Positions 46,015-55,626 of a stretch of 64,000 bases of DNA are shown here, piece after piece. Positions within the stretch are counted from its first letter, which is position 1. The number at the start of each line of letters is the position of its first letter. The stretch covers positions 310,001-374,000 of the forward strand of contig NZ_VOQF01000006.1 in the NCBI RefSeq assembly GCF_007994985.1, written 5' to 3'. A program made the position numbers and the translations under genes. The notes under the pieces are model-generated. The model was given only the letters and a program-made list of their open reading frames with translations, searched no databases and was not told the origin of the DNA. This stretch comes from Metabacillus litoralis. Lineage in GTDB: Bacteria > Bacillota > Bacilli > Bacillales > Bacillaceae.

Positions 46015-46283
46015 GATGATCCCCTCCAACATTAACTTCTATTTTTAAATAAAATAATATCCTGCAACTACTCTGTCTTTCCTCTTTTGAAAGATTCTTT
46101 CTCTCTATCTTTGATTTCTTTACACATTCTTTAATCCAACCAGCAGGAATGTTACCAAATGAATCATTATATATATGTTTGCGCTTTCTTCCTGCAAAAC
46201 TGTTAAATCTACTATAAATTTATTTTGTATTTACTACATTCCAATAACATAGAAAAAGTATTCCGATTTTTGACTACATAAAA
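46015..46283. other. Intergenic region upstream of permuted GH3
   Basis: No gene, cre box or copy of the shared element is visible; only a terminator (next entry) borders it on the right. Confidence 0.5.
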
Positions 46284-46329
46284 AAACCAAGGCATTCCCC
46301 ATGTCAAATAAGGGAATACCTTGGTTTTG
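46281..46329 (-). terminator. Terminator after AraC-GH39 gene
   Basis: AAAACCAAGGTATTCCC pairs with GGGAATGCCTTGGTTTT (one G-U), followed by seven T on the minus strand, 40 bp after the stop at 46369. Confidence 0.92.
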
Positions 46330-46368
46330 TTTCATTTTATATGTATTTTGTTAATATTAGCTATTAAA

Positions 46369-48889
46369 TTAGTACCTTTTTTTAAATTCGATTAGCTGTA
46401 TCTCGTGTGGATGAAGAACTGTTTGCAAACTGAATTCATTATGAATGTTTATCTTCTGGATTTGAATTCCCGGTTCCGCTCTTCCTTTAAGAAATCTCAT
46501 CGTGTCTTGGTCAATGCTACTTGGTGCTCCAATGTCTACCCAAGCGTCGAAAGAAGAGCCTTGTTTTCTATTCACATATTGTTTTTTCAAGGTATATTCT
46601 CCCTGGATACCATCTAAATTTAAATTGTAGGATTTTTTAGAGTCATTCTCAAAAACCGTGTAGCGATTAATCAAAGACAACTGTGAAAAATCAAATGAAC
46701 TATAAAGTTTATTTGGATGAGAATAATTAAAAATTAAAATCTGGTAGTCTTCTCCTCTTTTCGTAACAATTGTATCTTCTTTTTTAAAAACAAGTTCATC
46801 TCCAAGCTTACTTAAAAAATAATAAGCATGATAACTAGCCTTTTTTATTCCATTGTATGTCATCAAGCCAAAGCCTCCATGAAATAAAGGCTGCTCAAAA
46901 TTAAATTCTTCAAAAATATCCGTGAATGTCCAAAATCCCATTCCTTTTACTTTCCAATAGTTTTCAATAACATTCTTGACAATAAAAGATGCCATATAGC
47001 ATGTATCATGTATTAAATCTCTGCTATTAACACTAGCGTTCCATTCAGTTATCCATAGCTCCTTATTCAGTTGAGGGTAACCTTTAATTATGTTTTTGAT
47101 ATTGTCAATTCTACGTGTGAAATTATGTTCATCACCAAACTTGATATTCTCTGCCTCTTCAAGCTTTTTGATAATATCGCCTGTGAGATACACATCACCA
47201 AAATCATTAATAGGATCAATTTTTTCCGGTGATTCCTTTGAAAGATTGTAAACATGGAAAGAGAAGAAATCCAATTCAACATTCTCCTTGTCCAAGTACT
47301 TACTGAAATCTTCTAACCAAGTCATATCAGATAAAAAATCAATATTACCAAAGCCACCTACTCTTAGCTGAGAATCAATATTTTTTATACATCTATAGCT
47401 TTTTGCAAACAATGTTATGAATTCTTCTCTTGTTCCAGACCAGAAATACTTAACTTCTGGTTCATTCCAAAATTCAAAATACCAAGCTCTTACTTCCTTC
47501 AGTCCATAACGATTAATAAGATGCCTGAAGAATGCTTCTAACATTTCTAACCAGCGATTGACATTTTTAGGTGGAGAAACATAAGCATTCCATCTGAAAA
47601 TTGTATCTGATGTACTTGCTAAATCCTTTGGCATAAACCCTATCTCTATAAATGGTTTTATCTTATTCATCAGTAGAGAATCTAGTAAAGAGTCTATATG
47701 GTTAAAATTTAAAAAATATGTGCCATCACCTTGCTCATTGTAAACAAGTAATTCATCCGAAAAAATCCCATGAAATCTAATATATTCAAACCCAATTTCT
47801 TGTTGTACAACCTGAAGCTGCTCATAAAATTCTTTTCTCAACGCATGTGGAGCATAACCAAAGGTTGTTAAGTTTTTAAAGGAATGACTTATAGTCTCTG
47901 TATATCGAGAGAGATTAATATCATATTTCTTATCTACTGTTATTTCATCTTGATTTTTCTGTTTACGTTCTAAATGTTTAAATAAATTCTTTAGTGATTC
48001 TCGACTATTAATACTTAAATAATCCTTCGGAATATTTTGCTCAACTTCTATCAAGTATTGTTCACGAAACTGAGAAGGAGTTATTCCCATCACTTCTTTA
48101 AAAACCCGATAATAGGCTTTACTATCTGGAAAACCATATTTAAAAGCGATATCGGTAACTGTTTCGTCTGTTGTTTGTAATGACATTAAAGATTTGTTCA
48201 AGCGCATGCTGTCTAATTTCTTTTTTAAAGACATACCTACTTTTGCTTTAAAATATCGAGATAAGTATTGTGGATTTAACGAAAATTCTTTTGCTATACC
48301 CTGTAAACCAAAGTTTGTTTCTGTACAATGATTATTCATGTACTTCAATATTTCTAATAGTCTTTGATCATTATCTATATCGTGACGTTCTTTTTCTAGT
48401 AATGGAACCTCAAAATGCTCCAGTAGAATAACAACTAGATCAAGTAAGAGTTTTTCTACTTTTAAATAATATAATTTTTTCCTATTCAGAATTAAATCCA
48501 TCATGTTTGCAAGAATATACTTCATTTCATTCACAATACTTATATTTGCCGGCCCAACTTCACTTGAGTTTAGATAGAACCTTTTGTTCTCAGTATGAAT
48601 ACGGTGCTTTTTTAAGTATTCACTTTCTATTTGAAGAGCCAACACCTGAGTTTTTCCAAAAGCTGTTCTTGCGTTAATAAAATGAAGTTCATTACTATTT
48701 ACAAGGAATAGTTCACCCTCTTCTAACTGATAGCTGTCTCGACCAACTCTTATTTCCAATGCACCTTTTAATACAAATAGAATCTCAATATCCTCATGCC
48801 AATGATATGGAAACCGTTCTAAAGTATGCGTGAAAAATATTAATTGGTAAATCCACTTGATAGTCTATTTGTTCATAATCATAACGCAT
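46369..48889 (-). pseudogene. AraC regulator-GH39 fusion, N-terminus frameshifted
   Basis: The ATG at 48889 has GGAGG 7 nt upstream and opens MRYDYEQIDYQVDLPINIF, but the frame ends after 31 codons. Dropping one base from the A5 run at 48833-48837 joins it to a frame giving THTLERFPYHWHEDIEILF, the usual cupin start of AraC proteins, and onward to 46369. The downstream frame encodes an AraC HTH (about residues 140-235) followed by a GH39-like barrel with acid/base Glu in YFEFWNEPEVK and nucleophile Glu in LWITEWNAS. Without the shift, translation could start only at TTG 48759. It is either a recent frameshift or a sequencing error in the homopolymer. Confidence 0.85.
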
Positions 48890-49352
48890 GACTCTTCCTC
48901 CACACATACATAGTAAATTACACTTTATCAAAAAATGAAGTGAGAGGAAAGGGGGACCTTTCTTTAGTTAGTAGTTAACCTAAGAGGATATTCAATACAT
49001 AGCAGAGACACTACATTTCTACTATCTAAGACAAGGCCAATTATGGGATTAGGTTCAGTAGGTATATAAATCTAGAGATTATAAGAGTGGTGAGAAGTAA
49101 TTGCATTATTTTTACTACAAAACAGGCTGCCCATAAACTTCTTCAGGGCAGCCTTCGTTATGATTTTATATTCACCATTTATTATAATTATAGTATTAGA
49201 AACATTTGTAGTTATTTAAACTGTGTTTTATTTAGTAATTGTTGTGATATTTACTTGATACTCACTTAAAGTAGATCTTAAGAAAATGTCTAGGATGACC
49301 GCTTTAATTAAGTAAGAATTTTGAGTCATATCTACTATCAAAGAAACTCGTT
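48890..49352. other. Intergenic region between AraC-GH39 and dedA
   Basis: Apart from a hairpin (GGCTGCCC with GGGCAGCC, 49125-49153) that can terminate minus-strand transcripts coming from dedA, nothing recognisable is present. Confidence 0.6.
49125..49153 (-). terminator. Probable terminator downstream of dedA
   Basis: An 8-bp GC-rich stem GGCTGCCC / GGGCAGCC with a 13-nt loop; on the minus strand it is followed by TGTTTTG. It is 200 bp after the dedA stop. Confidence 0.6.
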
Positions 49353-49967
49353 TTATGGTTTCTTTATTAACCTTTTTCGAATAAATAAAAATCCTGCAAC
49401 TATTACGATCACTACGAGGGTGATATAAATCACATTTGAATAAATATCCATTATACTAACGATCTCTTCCCAAGAAGCTCCAACTGTTGCTCCTAAATAT
49501 ACAAGTACAACGTTCCAAATTAATGTACCTAATGTAGTAAGAATAAAAAAGATCCCTATCTTCATATTGGACATCCCTGCTGGTATTGAAATTAAACTCC
49601 GGATTAAAGGGATAAAACGACAAAAGAATACTGTAAATGGACCGTATTTATCAAACCAAGCATCTGCTCTATGTATATCTTTCTTTGTCAATCGAAGAAC
49701 CTTTCCCCATTTATCAATAATTTTCTCTAATCTGCTTACATCAAGTTGCATGCCTATAAAATAGAGGATACCAGCCCCTATTACAGAGCCTATAGTAGAA
49801 GAAATAACAACTCCTAAGATTGACAAGTTTGTTTTTGTTGTCATAAATCCTGAAAAAGTTAAGATGACTTCTGATGGAATAGGTGGGAAGATGTTCTCTA
49901 TCGCTATCAATAGCATTACACCAACATACCCATACTCTTCAATGAATGTTGTTAAAAAATTTTCCAT
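49353..49967 (-). CDS. DedA-family membrane protein
   Basis: 204 residues. The opening IENIFPPIPSEVILTFSGF and the FFCRFIPLIRSLISIPAGM motif with its conserved Arg residues define the DedA/SNARE-associated family, with four to five membrane helices. Members flip lipid carriers such as undecaprenyl phosphate or phosphatidylethanolamine. It is a single gene with about 600 bp of non-coding DNA upstream. Confidence 0.92.
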   Translation of the reverse strand: MENFLTTFIEEYGYVGVMLLIAIENIFPPIPSEVILTFSGFMTTKTNLSILGVVISSTIGSVIGAGILYFIGMQLDVSRLEKIIDKWGKVLRLTKKDIHRADAWFDKYGPFTVFFCRFIPLIRSLISIPAGMSNMKIGIFFILTTLGTLIWNVVLVYLGATVGASWEEIVSIMDIYSNVIYITLVVIVIVAGFLFIRKRLIKKP

Positions 49968-50518
49968 ACTTACTCCCTTGAAATTTATTTAAACTAATCT
50001 TTTCATTTAAATCATTTAATAGTTAATTTCTATTATCAACACACTCTTTCATTAAGACTGCCATTGATATAATGAGTATTATCTTCTATTTTATCTAGTT
50101 TATCATCTCGTGGAAAGTAATTATTTATTGTTTTTCCCAATTCCTGATAGAACACAAAAAAATATCTCACCTTAACTTAAAATAATGACTACATTTTCAG
50201 TTTATCTATTAGCTTTTTTCATACCATGATGGTATGAAAAAAGCGTACACAGGACCAATTTTTCTAATGTACGATCGAGGAGTGAGTTATTGTCTTCACT
50301 ATATGGTAATGGAACTTATTAATCGCTACAGAAACAGCCTTAGATCTCTAATCAATATTCAATTTATTGTAGATATTCGTTATTTACTCTTGTCTTCAGG
50401 ATGAAGGCATCATAATGTCTCAAAAGGTCCGAGAAAAGTGTCTGAAACTGCTACTGCAGAAGGATTCGGAACATTGCTACTCAATCCACTTGTCAATAAG
50501 TAGTGATAGAGAAAAAGA
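49968..50518. other. Non-coding stretch with palindrome and possible gene relic
   Basis: A 31-bp palindrome (arms CTTTTTTCATACCAT, 50213-50243) sits mid-region. At about 50418-50510 a short plus-strand frame reads VSKGPRKVSETATAEGFG and continues to a stop; it could be the tail of a decayed gene, but I do not recognise it. Confidence 0.4.
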
Positions 50519-50554
50519 AAAAAGCTTCAACCCTATCCTCAAGGGTTGAAGCTT
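50519..50554 (-). terminator. Terminator after tRNA-Val
   Basis: A perfect 13-bp stem (AAGCTTCAACCCT, arms 50522-50534 and 50542-50554) is followed by T on the minus strand. Confidence 0.92.
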
Positions 50555-50564
50555 CTCACTTCTA

Positions 50565-50636
50565 TGATCCGAGAGGGATTCGAACCCCCGACCCCTACCC
50601 TGTCAAGGTAGTGTTCTCCCACTGAACTATCGGATC
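50565..50636 (-). tRNA. tRNA-Val (anticodon GAC)
   Basis: A full cloverleaf folds: acceptor GATCCGA/TCGGATC, D arm GTTC-AGTGGGA-GAAC, anticodon arm CTACC-TTGACAG-GGTAG with anticodon GAC, 5-nt variable loop, and T arm GGGGG-TTCGAAT-CCCTC. The discriminator is A and no CCA is encoded (ATAGA follows). It is a lone tRNA gene with its own terminator. Confidence 0.95.
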
Positions 50637-50776
50637 GCTATATAAATTTGTAAACTCTTAAAGATACATATTCTATTATATTCAGAACTAGAATTGAAGT
50701 CAATAAAACTTCCCATATGATCATGTAAAACAGCCTTCCATTCCCCACATCACTATTCGACTTATTTCCCGGAAAA

Positions 50777-50823
50777 TAACTTGAATCATGTCAAATGAGG
50801 CTGTATTAGCCTTCATCTGACAT
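50777..50823 (-). terminator. Hairpin after TRAP fused permease
   Basis: ATCATGTCAGATGAAGGCT pairs with AGCCTCATTTGACATGAT (G-U pairs), just after the stop at 50838. The U-run is weak. Confidence 0.6.
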
Positions 50824-50837
50824 GATCCTCGATAGAA

Positions 50838-52802
50838 TTAAGCCTTTAGCGACATTCCTTTGTCTCTTCGATTAAAGAACACTTGGCTTGCAAATACTCC
50901 TAAGAAGATGATTAACCCTACTGTATCTGATATTCCTTCTGGATAGATTAGTAGTAATCCACCGATTAGGGAAATAGCTCGTTCAAGTATGTTTAATTTT
51001 CTCATCCAGAAACCGATAATACTTGCACCGATTGCGATCATTCCTGAAAGGGCAGTGGCAATCACCCATAATAGCTCTGTCCATGTTGTATCAATCATTA
51101 ATAGCTGTGGTGAAAGAACAAATATATATGGAATGATAAAAGCTGCAATGGCTAGCTTTGCCGAATTGATTCCGGTTCGTAATGGTTCTCCACCAGCGAC
51201 ACCAGCTGCTGCGAATGCTGCGAGAGCTACAGGTGGTGTAATATCTGCGATGATGCCGAAATAGAAAACAAATAAATGTGCTGATAAATCTGGAACACCT
51301 AATAAAATAATCGCAGGTGCGGCAATAGTTGATGTGATAACATAATTTGCTGTTGTCGGTGATCCCATCCCTAGTACAATTGCTGCGACCATTGTTAGCA
51401 TGAGTGTAGGAATTAAATAACCACCAGCTAAATCAATTAACCCATTTGCCAATTTTAAGCCTAATCCAGTTTTTGTGACAATCCCAACAATAATACCAGC
51501 TGCTGCGGTTGCTGCTGCTACTCCTAGCGCTGAGCGTGCTCCATCTACTAAAGCAAGAACAAATTTCTTTGGTCCCATTCTAGTATCCTTATTTATAAAA
51601 CCAACAATGATCGCTAGTAAAATTGCATACAATGCAGCATGTGTTACGATCACACCTGACATTAGTAACACAATAACGGCAAGAATTGGTGATAATAAAT
51701 AGAGCTTTTTTAGAACTTCTTTTCTGTTAGGCATTTCTTCTTTTGTTAATCCTCTTAAACCAATGCGCTTTGCTTCAAAATGTGTCATGATCCATATACC
51801 TGTAAAATAGAGTAATGCTGGTATTGCCGCTGACTTCGCAATGTCCCAATAGGTAATTCCATTTCCGATGAATTCTACCATTAGAAATGCTGCTGCTCCC
51901 ATAATTGGTGGCATTAACTGTCCACCAGTAGATGCCGCTGCCTCTACTGCTCCTGCAAATTCCCGTTTATACCCTAGTTTTTTCATCATTGGAATGGTAA
52001 ATGATCCAGAAGTTACCACATTAGCAACAGAGCTGCCGCTAATGGTTCCTTGTAGCGCACTTGAGAATATCGCAACTTTTGCGGGACCACCTGTGCTTCG
52101 TCCTGCAATGGAAACAGCTAAATCATTAAAGTATTGCCCTACACCTGTTTTCACTAAGAATGCACCAAATAATAGAAATAAGAAGATAAATGTGGATGAG
52201 ACGGCGAGCGGTGTTCCAAGTATTCCTTCAGTTGTAAAGAACATTGTTTGAACAAGTCTTTCTAATGATAAACCTCGATGTGAGAGAAACCCTGGCATAT
52301 AAGGTCCAAAATACCCGTATAAAAGAAACACAATGGCGATAATCGTAATTGGTAGGCCGACAGCTCGTCTTGTTGCTTCTAACACAAGTAAAATCGCGAT
52401 TAATCCAACAATGAAGTCCAAAGTTGTCAATCGGCCAACACTCATCACTAGCTTTTCAAAAAAGATCGGCCAATATAATCCAACACCAATGCTTAGTAAA
52501 GCAAGTAAGCCATCATACCAAGTGACTTGGAGTTTATGGGTTTTCTTACTTTTTCGATTTGCCGGGAATAAGAGAAAGATTAATGTTAGGGCAAACCCTA
52601 AGTGAATTGTTCGTTGAATTTGTGCAGTGAAGATGCCAAAAATCGCTGTATAAAGCTGAAATAATGAAAAAGTTAGTAAGCCGATAAACACAATTTTGCC
52701 AACAATCCCCGTAAGTTTACGAGTTCCTGCTTCTGGATCATATTTTTCAAGAAGTTTCTGCTGTTCTTCTGCTGACAATGTATTAGATTGATTAGTTTCC
52801 AC
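50838..52802 (-). CDS. TRAP transporter fused permease (TAXI type, 4TM/12TM)
   Basis: 654 residues: a four-helix DctQ-like part (to about residue 150) fused to a DctM-like part with AIFSSALQGTISGSSVANVV and MPPIMGAAAFLMVEFIG, and a later MGSPTTANYVITSTIAAPA. It works with a TAXI-class binding protein (53358-54368). It overlaps the DUF1850 gene by 11 bp. TAXI systems are linked with glutamate, oxoglutarate or similar acids; the substrate here is unknown. Confidence 0.93.
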   Translation of the reverse strand: METNQSNTLSAEEQQKLLEKYDPEAGTRKLTGIVGKIVFIGLLTFSLFQLYTAIFGIFTAQIQRTIHLGFALTLIFLLFPANRKSKKTHKLQVTWYDGLLALLSIGVGLYWPIFFEKLVMSVGRLTTLDFIVGLIAILLVLEATRRAVGLPITIIAIVFLLYGYFGPYMPGFLSHRGLSLERLVQTMFFTTEGILGTPLAVSSTFIFLFLLFGAFLVKTGVGQYFNDLAVSIAGRSTGGPAKVAIFSSALQGTISGSSVANVVTSGSFTIPMMKKLGYKREFAGAVEAAASTGGQLMPPIMGAAAFLMVEFIGNGITYWDIAKSAAIPALLYFTGIWIMTHFEAKRIGLRGLTKEEMPNRKEVLKKLYLLSPILAVIVLLMSGVIVTHAALYAILLAIIVGFINKDTRMGPKKFVLALVDGARSALGVAAATAAAGIIVGIVTKTGLGLKLANGLIDLAGGYLIPTLMLTMVAAIVLGMGSPTTANYVITSTIAAPAIILLGVPDLSAHLFVFYFGIIADITPPVALAAFAAAGVAGGEPLRTGINSAKLAIAAFIIPYIFVLSPQLLMIDTTWTELLWVIATALSGMIAIGASIIGFWMRKLNILERAISLIGGLLLIYPEGISDTVGLIIFLGVFASQVFFNRRDKGMSLKA

Positions 52803-53310
52803 TTATTTTCACTCCTTTCAGTTGCTGCCATATCGATAGCTTTTGAATCGACAATCTTACCCACTCACCAGGTTTTATAAAATCTGTTAATTTATATGAA
52901 TTTGTATCTTGGAGTATCCTATGATTTGCCCTCACTTGTCCTACTCGTAAATCAAAAAAAGGAAATTCCCTCTTCATATTTGTTATAACATAGGTTCCAT
53001 CTCTGACTTCGAAAACTTCATTTCCTTCAGCATTTGCAGGCATTCCTACTGCGAAATCTTCGTAGGAAAGCTCATTCAAGATGATGTTTTTCTCTTTCAC
53101 GCTGTACGTTTCAATCACATCTGATAGATGAATAGAATGTGTGTATTGAATCTGAAATGTTTTAGATTTTGTTATAGGAAGATAAGCTAACATTTCATCA
53201 TTGTCTTGATAGCTAATTGAAAGAACTTGTTGATAGGGAATAAACAGAATGGAGAATAAAAGCAGGATTCCGCCTACTCCAAGGAGATATATGTGTTTTT
53301 TCATAGCCAA
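52792..53310 (-). CDS. DUF1850 protein, TAXI-TRAP accessory
   Basis: 172 residues with one N-terminal membrane segment (YLLGVGGILLLFSILFIP) and an external domain containing FQIQYTHSIHLSDVIETYSV, the DUF1850 core. This family lies regularly between TAXI binding protein and fused permease, as here. Its function is unknown. Confidence 0.85.
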   Translation of the reverse strand: MAMKKHIYLLGVGGILLLFSILFIPYQQVLSISYQDNDEMLAYLPITKSKTFQIQYTHSIHLSDVIETYSVKEKNIILNELSYEDFAVGMPANAEGNEVFEVRDGTYVITNMKREFPFFDLRVGQVRANHRILQDTNSYKLTDFIKPGEWVRLSIQKLSIWQQLKGVKISGN

Positions 53311-53323
53311 TCACCTAACAATA

Positions 53324-53352
53324 CAAACATAGGGGTCAGACCCCTATGTTTG
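53324..53352. repeat. Perfect palindromic hairpin between taxi SBP and DUF1850
   Basis: Arms CAAACATAGGGGTC and GACCCCTATGTTTG surround a single A. The T-run lies on the plus-strand side, so on the transcribed minus strand it acts more as a processing or stabilising hairpin that could raise binding-protein mRNA. Confidence 0.7.
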
Positions 53353-53357
53353 CTTTT

Positions 53358-54368
53358 TTATTGTAGACCTTTTTCTTCATAGTATTTTGCTGCGCCAGGA
53401 TGAATTTCTAAGTCTCCGATTCCTTCTAATGCTGATTCAGGTGTAATTAGTTCACCTTTAGCGTGTGTAATTTTATCTGTGTTTTCGAACATTGCCTTTG
53501 TCATTTCATACACTAAGTCTTCACTTTGATCATCTGTAACAACTAGCATTGCTTTTACAGCAACTGTATTCACATCTGCTTCAATTCCATAGGTTCCAGT
53601 TGCAATTGTATCTTTAGCATAATAAGGATATTTTTCAATTAATGCTGAAACCATATCCTCTTCAAGAGAAACAATCACAAGATCTTCTTGAGCTGATAAT
53701 GCCTCAACAGCTCCTGTTGGTGTACCAGCAGTAATAAATGCAGCATCTATTGTACCTGCTTGGATACCATCTGTTGATTCGTCAAATGATAGATTTTGCG
53801 GTTTAATATCTTTATCTGTTAATCCATGAACCTCAAGAACCTGCATAGCATTAATGTAAGCACCTGAACCAGGGGCACCAACTGAAACTGCTTTACCTTT
53901 TAAATCTTCAACACTTTCAATTCCGCTATCTTTAGTTGTTACCAACTGAATTGTTTCAGGATATAAAGAACCAATTGCTTGAATATTATCTATTGGATTT
54001 CCATCAAACATCTCTTTTCCGTCAATTGCATATGCCGCAATATCTGTTTGTGTAAATGCAAGCTCTGCTTCACCTGCACGAAGTGTTTCCATGTTTTCTG
54101 CTGAAGCACCAGAAGTTTGTGGAGTAATATTTGCGTTTGTATTATCTGTCATAACCTTTCCAATTTGCCCACCAAGTGGATAATATGTACCACCAGTTCC
54201 ACCTGTTAATAAACTTAGATCTTGGCTTTCCTCAGTGTTTTCTGTTTCATTTGTTCCTTCATTTTCCTCACTTGTACTTCCTGTATCAGATCCACCACCA
54301 CAAGCTGCAATGACCATAACAAATGCAAGCATCATGATAAACAACATACTATTACGCATTTTTTTCAT
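53358..54368 (-). CDS. TAXI-family TRAP solute-binding lipoprotein
   Basis: 336 residues from the ATG at 54368 (AAGGGGG upstream); longer reading lacks a ribosome site. The lipobox is VMVIAACGGG, followed by a Glu/Thr/Asn-rich linker and the TAXI domain with LLTGGTGGTYYPLGGQIGK near the start and VGAPGSGAYINAMQVLEVHG. First gene of the SBP-DUF1850-permease unit. A weak cre-like box (54458-54471) lies upstream. Confidence 0.92.
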   Translation of the reverse strand: MKKMRNSMLFIMMLAFVMVIAACGGGSDTGSTSEENEGTNETENTEESQDLSLLTGGTGGTYYPLGGQIGKVMTDNTNANITPQTSGASAENMETLRAGEAELAFTQTDIAAYAIDGKEMFDGNPIDNIQAIGSLYPETIQLVTTKDSGIESVEDLKGKAVSVGAPGSGAYINAMQVLEVHGLTDKDIKPQNLSFDESTDGIQAGTIDAAFITAGTPTGAVEALSAQEDLVIVSLEEDMVSALIEKYPYYAKDTIATGTYGIEADVNTVAVKAMLVVTDDQSEDLVYEMTKAMFENTDKITHAKGELITPESALEGIGDLEIHPGAAKYYEEKGLQ

Positions 54369-54475
54369 CTCTATTCCCCCTTGTAAAATTGTGTAAAAGC
54401 TATAGCTTACTTTTTTATATATGATAGAAACATACTGTACATGCATATAAATATCATTAAAACGCTTACTCACTG

Positions 54476-54515
54476 AAAAAAGGCCTATTCAGAATAATAC
54501 TGAATAGACCTTTTA
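54476..54515 (-). terminator. Terminator after DoxX-like gene
   Basis: AAAGGTCTATTCAG pairs with CTGAATAGGCCTTT, then T on the minus strand, 16 bp past the stop at 54531. Confidence 0.85.
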
Positions 54516-54530
54516 AATAGTAAGAACTAA

Positions 54531-55526
54531 TTAAGCAAAGCGATAGTAAATAAGCAAAATCGTACTTAACACAAATATAAAATTCAAGGAAACAAAGATC
54601 ATTTGATCAAGTCTTGTTTTATGAATTCTTATTGGAGGCTTGTAAAATGAAACACCTTCAATGATAAAAATAAGTAAAACAAAATGAATCATCGCATGTC
54701 CTACAACCTCTGTGTATCCAAAAATCGTCGTTGTCAAAATAAACAATACTGTCACAACAACGGATAACACGCGATTAAGGATTCCTACTACTAATAAGTA
54801 ACCAACAACAAATTCAATAAAAGCAGATAGTAAAACAAAAATATCAGCTGGAAAACCAAATGTCGGAACATGATGCTGTTGAATAATTTCTGTTGTCATC
54901 ACAGGATAAACCCATTTCTCAACAGCAACCCAACATAAACTTAATCCTGTACCTAAATATAAAAATGGAAATCCAATCGTTTCAAACTTTGTACGCCCTA
55001 CTAGCAGCACACCTATAACAGCTAAATAAAAGCCATAATCCAGCATATGAAACCAACCTGCTTGACCCCACACATTGATGAACAATCCTAACATAAAGAG
55101 CGCAGCAATTTTAGTGGAATAATGATGTGGTATTAATAGAAAAATAATGATGAGCCACATCACAACTGTTTGCCACAAATCTGTAATCGCAAATTCTGGA
55201 GCAAACATCGTTCCATATGATACTTGAAGAATAAACGATAAAGCTGTTCCATATTTTAAAAGATGTCTGGAATATTTTCGAAAACCATCCAATGTGATAT
55301 CCAGTTTAGCTGCTAACGGAATATCCATCAACTTCCCCATTACCTGAGACAACACAGCTAATATCACCGCACAAAGTAGGGTAATCGTAATGAATAATGG
55401 AGATAGTATTTGTTCGATACTAACCTTCTCCGGATCAACAGTTGCAAACCACTTTACATGTGCATGGGTAATAGCAGGAAGAATAAGACCTGTAAAAATG
55501 AGCAAAAACAAAATACCCTTTTTCAT
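54531..55526 (-). CDS. DoxX-like polytopic membrane protein
   Basis: 331 residues, about eight hydrophobic segments; the start has a signal-like helix followed by AHVKWFATVDPEK. The second half resembles DoxX/terminal-quinol-oxidase-subunit proteins (GLSLCWVAVEKWVYP, FGFPADIFVLLSAFIEFVVG). Function unknown. It is monocistronic, closed by its own terminator before the TAXI operon. Confidence 0.65.
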   Translation of the reverse strand: MKKGILFLLIFTGLILPAITHAHVKWFATVDPEKVSIEQILSPLFITITLLCAVILAVLSQVMGKLMDIPLAAKLDITLDGFRKYSRHLLKYGTALSFILQVSYGTMFAPEFAITDLWQTVVMWLIIIFLLIPHHYSTKIAALFMLGLFINVWGQAGWFHMLDYGFYLAVIGVLLVGRTKFETIGFPFLYLGTGLSLCWVAVEKWVYPVMTTEIIQQHHVPTFGFPADIFVLLSAFIEFVVGYLLVVGILNRVLSVVVTVLFILTTTIFGYTEVVGHAMIHFVLLIFIIEGVSFYKPPIRIHKTRLDQMIFVSLNFIFVLSTILLIYYRFA

Positions 55527-55626
55527 TTTAAAAACTCCTTGAATACAAATGAATTTACATTTAGTGTGTTAGTTTCTTGGTGAAATTATGTATTGTACAA
55601 GCTTAATATATAGTAGCAGGTATTGT

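Noticed and set aside
45389-46048. A 219-codon plus-strand reading frame opposite the permuted GH3
   Set aside because: It is antisense to a well-supported gene, has no ribosome site, and its Ser/Phe-rich make-up mirrors the Lys/Glu-rich sense strand.
51868-52251. A 127-codon plus-strand reading frame opposite the TRAP permease
   Set aside because: Antisense shadow of a strongly conserved transporter gene.
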